Below, piece after piece: positions 1 to 11,920 of a stretch of DNA of 64,000 nt. This DNA comes from Ursus arctos (taxonomy: Eukaryota; Chordata; Mammalia; Carnivora; Ursidae), in NCBI RefSeq assembly GCF_023065955.2, contig NW_026622819.1:2527501-2591500 (forward strand), read 5' to 3'. The notes below the pieces were generated by a model. The model was not told the origin of the DNA. It saw nothing but the letters and a program-made list of their open reading frames with translations, and ran no database searches. A program made the position numbers and the translations under genes. The stretch's first letter is position 1. Each line of letters starts with the position of its first letter.

Positions 1-1250
1 GCTGGTTTTGTTTTTATATATTGTGCTTCTGATGAAGACTTTTTTTTTTCTTTTTTTTACAGAAAGCCTTACACTGCTTTAGGGGAAAGAAGGTGGAAAG
101 AGAAATGGAAGGGTAATTGCTCTGCTCATGTCCATCATTTGCTCCCCAGGAAAGCCGTCTTCTGAGCACCTGACCATGACAAAAAGAGGAGAATTAAAGC
201 CCCCAAAATAAGCCAAAGAGGAGCCGAAATTCTCTTCATGTGTGGCCGGGCCTCGCTTCTCATCTCTAGCACAAACTTCAATAAAGAAAATAAGCTGAAC
301 CATTCTTAGAGTGACTTTGCTGTTATCTGACTTACTATAAAGTACCATTCACTGTTGGTGGCTTATTCAGACCCGGAAGGGGTGAAATACCATTTTTCCA
401 GGGAGGAATACCATTTCCATTCCTGGGAAAATGGATCATCAGTCGGTAAATCATCTCAAATGTGCAGAACATCCCATTTCTGAATCTTCTAAATGATAGG
501 GCAGTTACTGCAAACTTTTGGGTGGACACAGTGAATGGTCCGTATTATTAAGGTCATGTGTCTTTAGGGCAACCAGTGGTTCTGGATTTGCCTCAGACTG
601 AGGGGATTGCTTGGAAGGCAACACAATCGTTGCTAAAACTGAACAGTCCCAGGCAAGCTGGGACCATTGGTCATTCTCTGTGACTTGTGGCTGCATGTCA
701 TAAATGATTTATCAATTAATTGATTGATTGATTCCTTAAATATTCAGTGAGTGACTTTTGGGCACTTAATCAGCCCCAGGGTGGCTTGACATGGATTTCA
801 CACAAAGGATCCTCTGTCTAGAATAACTACAAATCCAGGTGGAGGGGAGGTAAAACCCCGAAGGACCCATCTGTGAGTTGGATGGGAAGAGACATTGTTA
901 CCTGGGAGAAGCAGAGGAAACCACACGGACACTGGATGCAGAATGGCCAAGACTGGAACACTTGCAGACAGGCATGGAGGGGCATCTGAATGAAGGAAGC
1001 ACGTGGACAAAGGCACAGAGACAACGACCGATCTTTCATCAGTTCTATTCCTAATCACATTTCAACCCCTTCACACAGGCTCCTATAGAACCACTTCCGT
1101 TGGATGCCCACAGGTGCACGCACACTCTTTGGAGGAACTGCGGTGCCATTGGAAGCCATCTGTAGGTATGCACGTATGTTATCAATGCCCCAGCAGCACA
1201 GCACAATATTGATTGAGTCCTATCTGTGAGCTGGGCTTTGGAGATGCAGC
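1..1250. other. Unique non-coding DNA, nothing recognised
   Basis: I see no exon, known repeat or RNA gene here. A poly-T tract lies at 41-58 and a short (ATTG)n run around 713-732. Every reading frame is short and the translations resemble no protein I know. Confidence 0.5.
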
Positions 1251-1900
1251 AGAGAGAAGTTAGACAAGTTTCCCCCTCCTGGAGCCGGCACGGCAGAGCC
1301 AACTGGCAACTGATGGGGAGGCAAATGAAGGAAAGAGGTGACGTGGTCTCATGTGTACAATGAAGGAGAACAAGCAGGGAGGGTGAGGAAGTGGGCAGGG
1401 CTATTGGAGACAAAGGAACCACGGACACTTCTCAGGGGAGGTGACATCTGAAGAGGGCCCTAAAAGAGGAGAAAGACCCAGGAAGACCAGGGGGAAGGGC
1501 ATTTTAGCAGAGGGACCCCACCCCCTCCGTGTTAAGACACTGAGTGAGAGTGAGCAGGTGTGCTGGATGTGAGGGTGGCTGGGAGCCAATGACAGTAGAT
1601 GTGACCCAAGGGGATGTTGAAATGTCATGGGAGGGGGCAGACATAGAGCAAAGGTTTGACTTCTGCTTTAGTTTTGGGTGGATTTAGGCAGAGGAGTGAC
1701 ATAATTGGATTGCTTTTCAGATGATGACTTTACATGCTGAGTGGAGAATGGACAGGATAGGAGCCAGAATGGGCCCATGCATCATTCTAGGCTCAGGTGA
1801 AGAAGTGCTGTGGTCTGAGCAAGAGTGGACAAAGGAAGTGGTGGGCAGTGTGGGAATCAGAATCATCTCTGACAGCAGCGTTGGAAGGGTTTGCGACAAC
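1250..1900. repeat. Probable very old, decayed dispersed repeat (unnamed)
   Basis: The block is purine-rich. Phrases such as gaggagtgacataattgga followed by a ctgagtggagaatggac stretch match the general pattern of an ancient mammalian interspersed repeat that I have seen but cannot name with confidence. No target-site duplication is visible, as expected for an old copy. It could also be unique sequence with chance resemblance. Confidence 0.3.
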
Positions 1901-2787
1901 ATAAAACAAGGGCAAAGAAATGGGGAAAAGCAAACATATCTCTGAAATCCTTGAGGTAAGGAATTGGTGAGAAGCAGTGGGCTTCCCGAAAATGGGGGTT
2001 CTGGGGGAGAAACAGGTTTGGAGGAGGGAGGGACTCAAATCATCCCAGCAGCGCCCAAATGGAGACCCCCCCCGAGTAAGTTGGCCTTGACTCCAGCTCA
2101 CCACGTGGATGAAACCATGGGGTGGGTATGATCCCATGGGCAGAAATGCTTGTTAGAGTAGAAGACTTGACATCAAACCCAGTTCTTCTGGGATTTAGGG
2201 ATCAGACAAAGAGAAGGTGGCTAGAAAAAACTAAGAAGGAGCAGCTAGTGCTATCAGATGAACCAGGAGAATGTGTGCTGAGAAGCAAAGGGAAGAAAGT
2301 AGCTGGCGTTCACCCCTGCTTCCCCCAGTCACTGATCACGTGGTCCCAGGTGAGGTTTGTCCAACTCGGGCCACCGAACTGAAAACACTAAGATGTTAAG
2401 AGCAACGGAAAGGATGTTGAGTGCACACACTTAGAACTGGGCTGCACACGGTGTAGGTACTATTACAGCTCAGCTGTTCTTACTTCAGGTAGTTGCAAAA
2501 CTGGATTTGGTTTGCCTTCCTTTGCAGCTTCTGGGCCCACAGCTGACTGAGGTGAGTTACAGAACGACTCATCCTTCCCTCCCAGGTGTGGGCTTCCCTA
2601 CACAGGAGGCCCGCTCCTCCCATGTGGATCTGGCCTCACACTGTGCTGGCTTGCACCCAGCATCCTCGGTCCTCTTGGGAATGCCTGGTTTTGCTTACCC
2701 CACTCTGTTGTATGTTTGTAAAGAGTCACCACATCTACAAGTTGTTGAGGCCTCAAGAAAACATTCATTGGATGGGCTTCAAAGAGT
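1901..2787. other. Unique non-coding DNA
   Basis: Nothing recognisable apart from a C8 homopolymer near 2067. No reading frame with protein-like composition. Confidence 0.4.
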
Positions 2788-3291
2788 TGTATTAACTTTC
2801 TATTGATGCTACAACAAATTACTATAAATTTTGTGCCTTAAATAGACATCACAAATTTAAAATCTTACAGTTCCATATGTTAGAAAGCCAACAAAACTCT
2901 CAGTGCATTAAAATCACAGTGTCAGCAAGGCTGTATTCTTTTTTGGAGAATCTAGGAGAAAATCAATTTTCTTGCCTTTTCCAGCTTCTAGAGGCTAGGA
3001 CATTCCTTGGATGACTGCCTTTCTCTGTAGTCAGAGAGCCCTTCCCACACTCTGTCACACCCACTTGCTTCTGATTGCACATCTTTTTCGCTGACTCTCT
3101 GCCTTTTCTTCCACTTTTAAGTGCTGGGTCCACCTGGATAATCCAGGCTGATCTCCCATCTCAAGGTCAGTTTATGGCCAACCTTAGTTCCATCTATGAC
3201 TTTACTGCCCTTTGCCATGTACCAAATATATTCATAGATGCTGGGATTAGGACAGAGACTATTCCTGGTGGGCCATTATCCCATCTCCACA
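2788..3291 (-). mobile_element. MLT1-type (MLT1D-like) MaLR solo LTR, nearly full length
   Basis: Read on the minus strand, this starts with a TGTGGAGATGGGATAATGGCC-like 5' end and finishes with the standard MaLR 3' end, in which a TTTAAGGCAC block is followed by GTAATTTGTTGTAGC and then GTTAATACA. The length of about 504 bp agrees with the roughly 500 bp of MLT1D-type LTRs. MaLR LTRs are non-autonomous ERVL-related elements, and this one is a solo LTR with no internal sequence. I see no convincing 5-bp duplication, consistent with age. Subfamily assignment is from memory. Confidence 0.8.
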
Positions 3292-5080
3292 TCTTGGAAT
3301 TGCCCACAAAATGTACTGGGTGTGTGAGTGTGCAGGTTTTTTCCTGGAGAGGCAATCCGTAGCTTTCATCAAATTTTCAGTGAGTGGCCCAAAGCAAAGT
3401 TTAGAACCACTGTTTGAGCAATCACATAAAAACCACCTGTCCATGCAGTGGGGGTGGACCTCTGTTTACGGTACCAACCACTTAGTGTATTAATCATCCA
3501 GCATTTATCACTAATCAAACATCAATTGTCAAAGCAAATCAGCATTTGAGCTTTTTCTGCCTCCAGCGCCACGGGCCATGCTCCATCTTTTCCCAGATCG
3601 AGTATCATTGCTAAGCACCACCTATCTCATATTTTCTTTGGAATGCTTTTGAAATTACTAAGATTAAAAAAATAAACAATACCATACATATTGGGTTTAA
3701 CCTGACTTTGAAACCAGAAACCAGTCAACTGACAAGCAATCCTCTCTCTGTTTTTACACAAATAGTCATTGTATGTGTGTGTCATTGGCTCTCTGTGAAT
3801 CCCGGACTTATTTATAAAATGCATCATGCTTATCTTTAGACTGCCAACGGGAGTGATTGAGAGTGGAAGGTGTTGATGTTGACAGTTCTCTGGGTATATC
3901 CTTTACTGGCCAGAGACAGGAGAATCCTATTGTCCACCTGTGGCCTTTCTCATCTTCAGTCTGCCATCAGGGTCTTATCTACGCACAGATAAAACAAACC
4001 AGATAAAGGTTGAACACACTAGGAATTTGTTGACTAAAAGGTTATTGTATCATCTAAATTAGGAGGCATGCCCTAAGTCTATTTAATAGACAGCATTGGC
4101 AAGTGCGAGTTTTTACCCGAAATACCATCCAGCATCAAAATCATCTTTCACAAGAAACAGATGTTGGCACCGTCCTAGCCCTGTAGGTTAGCGGAGCCCA
4201 GAGGAAGTTCAGAGACAAATGAAATGCTCAACTGTGTAAACCAAGTCATGGAAAAGCTCAGTGATTGTTCCAGGGTCAGAGGGAATCTCTGTAATTAGAC
4301 TCCTTCCCATTTAGCATCCTCTGCTCCCCTGGGTGAGGATCTTATCAGCGAGTCTCTTGCAGCATCTTGACTGATTGGGGTTTGTTATAGGCACACAATC
4401 CACACTCAATTTAATGGGGAGTCAGTCGGAAAAATACTCTTATTGAGGATCTGTTTCTGATGGGGCTCTGGGTCTTAGAGTTTTACTCAGGGCACTAATG
4501 CATAACATTAGTTCCTGATTTATACAGATAATCCACTTTGAGGGGAGAGAACTCATCAGCTCCTCCATGCTACAAAACACAAATGTATGGAGGGTGACAG
4601 ACCACCAACCTGGTACTTGGGAAAGATAAGCATCCACTGATGGTGACGGTAAAGGGTGTACGAGCAAAAGCAGCATTGTTGGGCTCTCAGAGCTCGAAGA
4701 TAGAAGTTTCTGTGCTTAGGATTATCATTCTCTGCCTTGTGGAGCCTTTGGTGATCCTGCTCCTGCCACCAAAGGAGCCCCGTGGGACTGAGTGTGGCCG
4801 ACCCATGATGAAGCACTTCACACAGAAGCAGCTGTCACCTCACCTGTTTCCCAGCCCATCCGAAGGCCAGAGAAATTCTCCAATTTAGCAAGCAAACTTA
4901 AGTCATTATTAGAAATGACAGGGAAACCTGATGAAATTGTACTTTCAATTGGAAAACAAAATTGCAATCAGACCAACATGATTTCCTCATGGTCTGACCA
5001 TGCTAATGCCAGCCGAGACATGGGCAAATGTATTTAAAAGTCATAATGGAGCATTACCATGCGATCTCCTTTCACTGGCC
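3292..5080. other. Unique non-coding DNA, AT-rich blocks
   Basis: No repeat is recognised apart from a possible MER5-like scrap at about 3365-3412 (a gtttagaaccactg terminus). AT-rich, low-CpG blocks with many TAAT/ATTA cores (for example 3485-3560 and 4000-4100) look like non-coding DNA under ordinary or mildly conserved evolution. Conservation cannot be judged from one sequence. Confidence 0.35.
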
Positions 5081-5445
5081 CTTATTAATATAAAACTTCA
5101 ATTTGCATGTAAATGTGGTCAACTTTCATATCATCAAAATACATGAGGCCTGGGAAAGTAATGAATTGAAGTTGGATGCAGCAATTACTGACGTTTATAA
5201 AGAATTTTAAAGAGGTCAGTCTAGCCTTGGCTGAGAAAATGAGGAAATCAACAGGGAATATTGTCAATATAGCAGCCGGGGGAGTCGGAGTCAGTCCCAG
5301 GTGCTGCGAGCCGGGCGATGATTAATAGAGAGGGAGCGGCCGCCTCTCACCCAGAAGGGCTCGGCCAGACCCCGGGCTAGCGCGCCCCATGAAAGGTGCT
5401 TGCTGGTCCGGTCTGGAGCTGCCTCGCGGTGTGTTCCGGGGGGAA
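5080..5445. promoter_or_regulatory. Short CpG-dense patch beside AT-rich, TAAT-rich sequence
   Basis: Between 5275 and 5440 there are about 15 CpG dinucleotides, including a NotI-type site at 5336-5343. Most of the surrounding DNA is CpG-poor. The preceding 200 bases are AT-rich with several homeodomain-type cores. Retained CpGs suggest an unmethylated regulatory element such as an enhancer or a minor promoter. No first exon with a clear splice donor or open frame could be assigned. The function is inference. Confidence 0.3.
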
Positions 5446-6672
5446 TCAAGGAGCAAGTGCTTACGAGTGAAAGCAGGGCTGAAGGTTTAATTGGGCTGCA
5501 CATCCTTTCAGCTTCCTTCAGTGGTTGATGTGCAGTTTAACCTTCTTTCCACCTCAGACACTCCAGAGCCACGGGGATTTTAATAAGGCACTCGCGTGAT
5601 GGCTTGGCTAAACATTGACTTAGTTGCTAAATTGAGTTAAACTGCCTTAATGTGTTGTAATGGCAATTTATAAGTTGCCTGGGTTTTGTTGTTGTTGTTG
5701 TTGTGTTTTTGTTTCTAAACAGGAAGTATTTTTCCGGACCACATGTTTCATAAATCCTCAACCACGTGGAGTGATTTGGGGGGATTTTCTTTGCCTATTT
5801 ATACAAACAAGTTAACAGGCAGCATAATTTTAAGCATGCCTGGAAAAATCAATGCAAAGATAGAAATACTGCTCTAATTCTGGAATAATTTGGTGCGTAG
5901 AAAGCACGGTCAGAATGCACCAGCCACAGTTTGCAAAAGTCTGGAGTGAGGACCTCTCCAGACTCAGTTTCCAAGGAGGACAGAAATCACGTGGTCTCTT
6001 GCTGAAGGGAGGTGGACTCAGGGTCCAGGCCAGGAGGCAGTCTTGGTGGGGGCACACGCGGGCTATGCCTTTACTGTTTTCCATCTGTTCTCTGTATATT
6101 CCCGCTTTGCATCTCTTCCCTGTTAAGCGATTTAAGAGGCATCTACAAACCTATTAGAAATGCAGGCCACCTTAGAATTGCATAAACCTTTATGAAATCC
6201 ATATGCGTACCAGCTACTTTAATTAACTGCTTGGTTCGTGGGTAATTCTCTGTGTCTGACCCCTCCTGCGCTCAGTTTGGCGGTTTCCCCAGCAGGCAGA
6301 CATGGTTCTCTCATGCCAAATTCCTCATTGATGTCCCGTTGTCTCTGTATCCACTTTTCCTTCTATTTGGCTTTTAATTACTTCTTCCTTCCTGAGAGTG
6401 TGCCTCAGTACGGATGCCCAGTCACCTTCACAGCTGTACAAATCTATTTTTCCATTTACATAGGTATGGCTATCATTGAAACCAGGTTCCAGATACTGTT
6501 ACCCATCAGTACTGGGAGCCGGCAACATGTAAGACTTTGAATTAAGAGGACCCAAGAGAATCAGCACCAAGTACACGCTTTAACTCCAGTAGTATTTAAA
6601 TACTTCGAATACTCTTAAATACTCTTTTCTTCCAGTTAATAAGCAAACTTCCCATCTCCCAAGATCTGTGGT
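5446..6672. other. Unique non-coding DNA with a (TTG)n microsatellite
   Basis: An AT-rich unique block. A short (TTG)n run lies at about 5687-5705. The segment 5570-5680 has the low-complexity-free, ATTA-rich look of conserved non-coding elements, but that cannot be tested here. Confidence 0.35.
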
Positions 6673-6690
6673 AAAAAGATGAAGTCAGGG

Positions 6691-6886
6691 GGGCGTCTGG
6701 GTGGCACAGCGGTTAAGCGTCTGCCTTCGGCTCAGGGCGTGATCCCAGCGTTCTGGGATCGAGCCCCACATCAGGCTCCTCCGCTATGAGCCTGCTTCTT
6801 CCTCTCCCACTCCCCCTGCTTGTGTTCCCTCTCTCGCTGGCTGTCTCTCTCTCTGTCGAATAAATAAATAAAATCTTTAAAAAAAA
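6691..6886 (+). mobile_element. CAN SINE (tRNA-Lys-derived), full length
   Basis: The tRNA-like head (gcgtctgggtggcacagcgg), A/B-box region, (CT)n stretch, AATAAATAAATAAAATC tail and terminal poly-A are all present. Flanking target-site duplications of about 18 bp match perfectly at 6673-6690 and 6887-6904 (aaaaagatgaagtcaggg). The identical duplications and long A-tail mark a recent L1-mediated insertion. The gctatgagcctgcttcttcc body is the type common in bears and seals. Confidence 0.96.
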
Positions 6887-7059
6887 AAAAAGATGAAGTC
6901 AGGGATCCTTATTGAGCAGAGAAAGCTCCCACCAGATGCTGGGAGCATCCTTCCAGCCTGGACTTTGGATGCAGGTGTCTGTAAGAGCATTTTCCTAGGC
7001 TTAAAAATTTGAACACACATGCTTTCTTCCACACATTATCTAATGTATGAGCTATCTCT

Positions 7060-7564
7060 GAATGCATTTTATTTTTATGTTTTATTTGAGATTGGATTGT
7101 CATGTGATGCGGTGTAAGTTTAAGGTATACGACACGTTGGTTTGATACATGTATGCATTGAGACATGATCACCCCCTTGGTGTCGGCGAACGCCTCTCTC
7201 ACATCACATAATTATCATTTATTTTTGTGGTAAGAACAATTACGATCTAATCTCTTAGCAACTTTGAAATTTATAATGCAGTGTTGTTGACTATATTCAC
7301 TATGCTATGCTTTAGATTTCCAGAACTTATTTATCTACTAATTGCAATCTGACCTGGGAAAAACATCTCTCCAATCCCCTGCCCCAGCCCAGCCCTGACA
7401 GCCACCTATCTACTCCCTAGTCCTGTGAGTTTGGCTTTTTAAGATTCCATCAATACAGTACTTGTCTCTCTGTCCGACTTACTTCACTTAGCATAATGCC
7501 TTCGAGGTCCATCCATGTTGCTGCAAATGGCGGGATTTCCTTCTTTCTCATGGTTGATAATACT

Positions 7565-7595
<31 letters not shown>

Positions 7596-8380
7596 GACTC
7601 ATCTGTTGACGGATGCTTAGTTGCTTCCATGGTGTTGGCTATTGTGGATAATGGTGCAGTGAGCATGGATGGGGGGCGCTGACAATACCCCCTCAAGATC
7701 CTGATTTCGGTCCTTCGGGTGTGTACCCAGAAACGGGATAGCTGGGCCATACAGCAGTTTAGTTTTTCATTTGCTGAGGAACTACTGTGGCTGCACCAGT
7801 TTGCATTCCCACCAACAAGTGAAGGGCTCCGTTTTCTCTAATCCTCACCAACATTTCTTATCTCTTGTCTTTTTTGTAATATCCATCCTAACAGGTTTAG
7901 GTGATATCTCATTGTGGTTTTGGTTTGTATTTTCCTGGTGATGAGTGCTGTTGGGCACGATCTCATACACCTGTTGGCCATTTGTATGTTGTCTTCGGCA
8001 AAACGTCTATACAGGTTCTTTGCATACTTTTTAACTGGATTATTGCATTTTTGCTATTGAGTATCATGAGCTTTCATATATTTTGGATATCAATTCTTTA
8101 TCAGGTATATGATTTGAGACTATTTTCTCCCATCGTGTTAGCTGCCTGTTCACTTTATGGATTGTTTCCCTTGCTGTGCAGAAGCTCTTTAGTTGACTAT
8201 GGTCTCATTGGTTCATCTTAGGTTTTGTCACCTGTGCTTTTGGTGCCCTTAGTACTAAAGAAATTGCCAAGACCAATGTCACAGGTCTTCTCCCTTATAT
8301 TTTCTTCTAGGGGTCTCCCAGTTTCTGTCTTATGTGTAAGCCTTTGATCCATCTGAATGCATTTCAGCATAAAGTTGGCC
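7060..8380 (-). mobile_element. Old L1 (L1MA-like) 3' part, reversed, interrupted by a TG repeat
   Basis: Read on the minus strand this is the C-terminal ORF2 region followed by an L1 3' UTR; the 3' end sits at the left. Typical landmarks are gtgtaagtttaaggtatac near the 3' end, tccatccatgttgctgcaaa, and ttgcattcccaccaac in the reverse-transcriptase tail region. The frame is broken by many substitutions and indels, so it is a dead, 5'-truncated copy. A (TG)n run at 7567-7595 lies inside it. Confidence 0.85.
7567..7595 (+). repeat. (TG)n microsatellite inside the L1
   Basis: An uninterrupted alternating TG run of about 29 bases, likely expanded from the antisense L1 sequence. Probably polymorphic. 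Confidence 0.95.
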
Positions 8381-9776
8381 AAGCCAGCATGTTGTCTTGG
8401 TGGGTGATGCATCTGGAGAAGAGTCTGTCCCTGCAGCCAAGAAGACACAGCAGGGTGAGCTGAGAGGAGCGTGCTGGAGGCCAGGCATGAGGCCCCACCT
8501 GAGATGAAAGCTCTGCTTTCTCTGCGTGTGCAACTTGTCCCCCAGTGAGGCTGTGAGCTCTGTAGAGGTGGAAGATGGGATGGGGACACTGAGGCAACTC
8601 TCTGTGTACAAGGTGGCACAGGCAGCAGGGACCGAGCCCAGGAGCGGAGCCACACAAATTCTGAAGGGACCTCAGGACTAGACGCCAGTGACCCTACTCA
8701 GGAGCCAGTGAATGTACACTTTATCCCCTAACCTGTACGGTGAGGGAGAGGTTGGGTGATCCCCAAGGCTGCTTCCCAAGATTGTCCCCGCGGGTGGGCT
8801 CACACTAGCCTGACACTTACTCTCTTTGGCTCCCTCTTGACACCTCCTGGTATGTGTCATGGAGGCCCCTGGCTCCAAGAATGAGACATGGGGGCAGCTG
8901 CCCCCACCTCCCAGTCTCAGCCAGCCCCTGCCCCCCGCCAGCTTCCATGAACGCATGTGAACCAGCTCCTAGTCACAAAGCAATGGTCCCAGATGGAATG
9001 GACAGTTCGCACACAGTTGGCACTCGGGGAAGGCTTCTTAAACACCTCGCTGTTCCTCCGCACCCCACTGTTCTTGCCCATCCCAGCCCTGCCTGAGACC
9101 TGCTACACAGTCTGGGACTCTGTCCTCTCCAGGATAAACTTAATTTAAAGGTGATGATGTTTTTCATAAGACACAAAATATTACAATTGACTACTTTGTA
9201 TCATATTTGACTTAAAAGTGTAAAGAATGAGTTTCCGCCTTCCTGACTCTGGGTGATATTTACTGATCTTTCTACTTCGTTTTCTCCTCTGTTCCACGTT
9301 AATAGCCACACTGTACAGCCTGGGACCACAGAATCATTTGTGCAACACAGAACGGCTCACGGCTAAGGCCAAAGATCAGCCAGAAGGGAATAACACAGAA
9401 AAACCTCGTCCTTGGGAGAATCAGGTTGATTTAGAAGATCACTGGTTTTCTGTAATTCTTTTTTATTTTTCTCTTCACTAAAGAACCAAACCCCTAATTG
9501 TTCATACCATTAACTCAAGTAAATGACCAGTCTGTTGTACTCCTACATGGAAGCCAAGTGCACTCCACCTAACATCACCCTACGTTTCTAAGCCATGCAC
9601 AGTAGCAATGTCGCCCATACTTGTAATACAGGATTTAGTCCTGTTATTTCTTACTAATATCTCAGTCGTGCCAATGTGTCTGTTACATAGATCACTGTGG
9701 CTTCCGTGTACAAAGAAGAAGCACACTGAAACTGCAGTGAGAATGCAGCAGAAGATGAAGGAGCCACGATTGGAAT
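8381..9776. other. Unique non-coding DNA
   Basis: GC-moderate sequence with no recognised repeat. Several overlapping open stretches (up to 145 codons at 8218-8655 on the minus strand) run from old L1 into this block and have no protein-like pattern, so I do not call a gene. Confidence 0.4.
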
Positions 9777-10139
9777 TTTTTTTTTCAAGATTTTGATTGA
9801 TTTTATTTATTTATTTGAGAGAAAGATAGAGCACGAGAGCAGGAGGGCATGAGCAAGAACACAAGAGTAGGGGAAGGGAGAACCAGACTCCTTGGTGAGC
9901 AGGGAGTCTGATGTGGGGCTCCATCCCAGGACCCAGAGATCATGACCTGAGCCTATAAAACATTATTTATAATGTATAATGTCTCTATGTTGGACATATA
10001 GCTAATAGAAATCTTAATTTTGACAATCCATTGGTTGTAAATGCTGTGTCATGGTTGAATTTATATTTTTCTGATTGCATGAAGTTGAACTTTTAAAAAA
10101 AAAACAGATGCTTAACTGACTGAGCCACCCAGGCGCCCC
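9777..10139 (-). mobile_element. CAN SINE split by a roughly 150-bp insertion
   Basis: The tail and body lie at 9777-9952 (poly-T, ttttatttatttatttgaga, gggagtctgatgtggggctc, gatcatgacctgagcc). The tRNA-like head reappears at 10104-10139 (cttaactgactgagccaccc, aggcgcccc). Between them, 9953-10103 is AT-rich foreign sequence ending in A10. Rejoined, the pieces make one ordinary SINE lacking about five bases at the junction. The simplest reading is an insertion into an existing SINE. Confidence 0.8.
9953..10103 (+). mobile_element. AT-rich insert with a poly-A end inside a SINE
   Basis: This roughly 150-bp segment is absent from the SINE consensus and ends in an uninterrupted A10. That suggests a short retrotransposed, 5'-truncated sequence in + orientation. 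No target-site duplication is visible and a few host bases seem lost, so an endonuclease-independent insertion or repair filler is also possible. I cannot identify the source. Confidence 0.45.
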
Positions 10140-10350
10140 TATTTATTTATTTTAGAGAGACAGAGAGAGAGAGGGAGAGGGAGAGGCAGCATGAGCAGGA
10201 GGAGGGGTAGAGGTGGAGAGAGAGGGAGAGAGAATCTCAAGCAGACTCCCTGCAGAGCCAACATGGGGCTTGATCCCAGGACCCTGAGATCACAACCTGA
10301 GCTGAAAATGAGAGTCAAAGGCTTAACAAACTGAACCACCCAGGGGCTGA
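10140..10350 (-). mobile_element. Older CAN SINE, reversed, abutting the previous one
   Basis: The tail (tatttatttattttagaga), a purine-rich (GA)n block, the body (cttgatcccaggaccctgag) and the head (aaccacccagggg) read on the minus strand. It adjoins the preceding SINE directly, tail to head. More substitutions in the body and head suggest it is the older copy. Flanking duplications are not clear. Confidence 0.85.
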
Positions 10351-11920
10351 AATTGAAGATTCTCTGATGTTTCCACTGATACGCAGCACACAATAGACCC
10401 TGAACAGTGTTTAGAATATCTTCCGACTGACTGTAGTGATTGGGTCAGCATACCAGCCCTGTGTTCCCACCCCTTCCAACTTTCTGCTCTGCGATCTCTA
10501 ACCAAGGCTGTGCCCAGCCATTGAAAAGCAACGTGTAAATCCAATCTTTATTTTGTAATGAATGAATAAATAGCCAAAACCTACCCAAAGCCAAATTGAA
10601 ATTTGGCATAGCAATCTGACTATTAGATTTTATGTATAATATGAGAAACAAGAAACCTCATACATTTTTTTCAGGATTTCATAATTAAAGTTGATATAAA
10701 AACGCATTCAAAGAATTCCATTTCCCTAAATAGAGTCACTAGAAATAATTGTTCAGTTTCATGCTAGGACTCAACACAGGGCACACTTCAGCAATAAGGG
10801 ATTTATTTTAACCATTCTCTCTTCTGACCTCCTTAGTTCACAGATGTACACCAGCTCCTGTCTGTGAGGGGACAAGAGTCGGCAGACCTGCCCTGGGTTC
10901 TAGCTGTCAAGGAACAGAAAGCTGAATTAATACTTACTGAAGCAAGGGGATCTGTGCCCTCAGACACAGGTCCCTGGAGCAAAGTAGAGTGATGTCTTCA
11001 TAGAGTGGGGCTTGCAGGTTGGCAGACCGGCAGGGGCTGCAGAAAGGGGGTCTGCCAGCCTCCACGGCTGGGGAGACCAGCAAGAATCGTCCCCACCTCC
11101 ACCACAGGTGAGGATTTTTCGTCAAGATGATGTCTCATTTGAAACTGTCAGAGCTCCCATTGACATACTCATCAACATGATTTTATCCTGTTTTGGTCTT
11201 TGAATGATCTGTTGAATCATCTGACAGAGCAGTATCTGCACGGAAGTGTTCGTCGGGTGTTAAAATGCTCCAAGTATTAAAATGAGGAAGACATCATGGA
11301 GTTAATCTGCACACAGAAAAGCAATGGCTTGTGTTACCCATGGCTTGGCTGAAAGAAGGTTCCAGATTGCGGTATGACTGCAAATTCCTCAGGCTGAGGA
11401 GCTTAAACTGGTGTGTTGTCTTCGCTAAAATGAAAGGCAGGTGTTTGATGCCTCAGCTACACAGGTGCTGCGTGTAGAATCGCTCTTTCCAGGGCCCTGT
11501 CCCACCTGATCTTAGCTACACCCCCAGGGACACTGGCGTCTGTAGAGACTCTGTTTAGGGAGAAACAACCCAATGAGGGTATCCAAGAGTCATGAACTCA
11601 CCATGATCTGTTAGCGCCCCAGAAAATGTCCAAGGTTCCTTTAAATGGGCTGTGCTAACAATTGTTCGAGAGCTGAATTGTACAGTGAAGGCATGACTCT
11701 CCTTACAAAGTCTGAATCTGAGTATCTTATTTACAGTAGTGGGGGGCATGAAAGATAAGAACAGAAACCAACTTACCTTAAACTCTTAAAAAAGGAAAAA
11801 AATATATGGCCAAAAAATACAGAAGTATGCAAGCAGGTGGGGTGGTGAATCATTAGGAGTTTCTGGGAAATGTGGCAGGTGCCGTGGCCTTGGCCCGGGG
11901 GGAATCCGCCTGCCTTCCTG
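10351..11920. other. Unique non-coding DNA
   Basis: No repeat family or exon recognised. AT-rich in the first half (10540-10740), more balanced later. Confidence 0.4.

Noticed and set aside
3365..3412. Possible MER5 fragment (gtttagaaccactg end)
   Set aside because: Too short and diverged to call.
6691..6770. tRNA-like sequence at SINE heads (also at every other CAN SINE)
   Set aside because: These are tRNA-Lys-derived SINE heads with degenerate cloverleaf and SINE bodies attached, not functional tRNA genes.
8218..8655. 145-codon minus-strand frame
   Set aside because: Begins in unique DNA and runs into reversed old L1; no protein similarity recognised.
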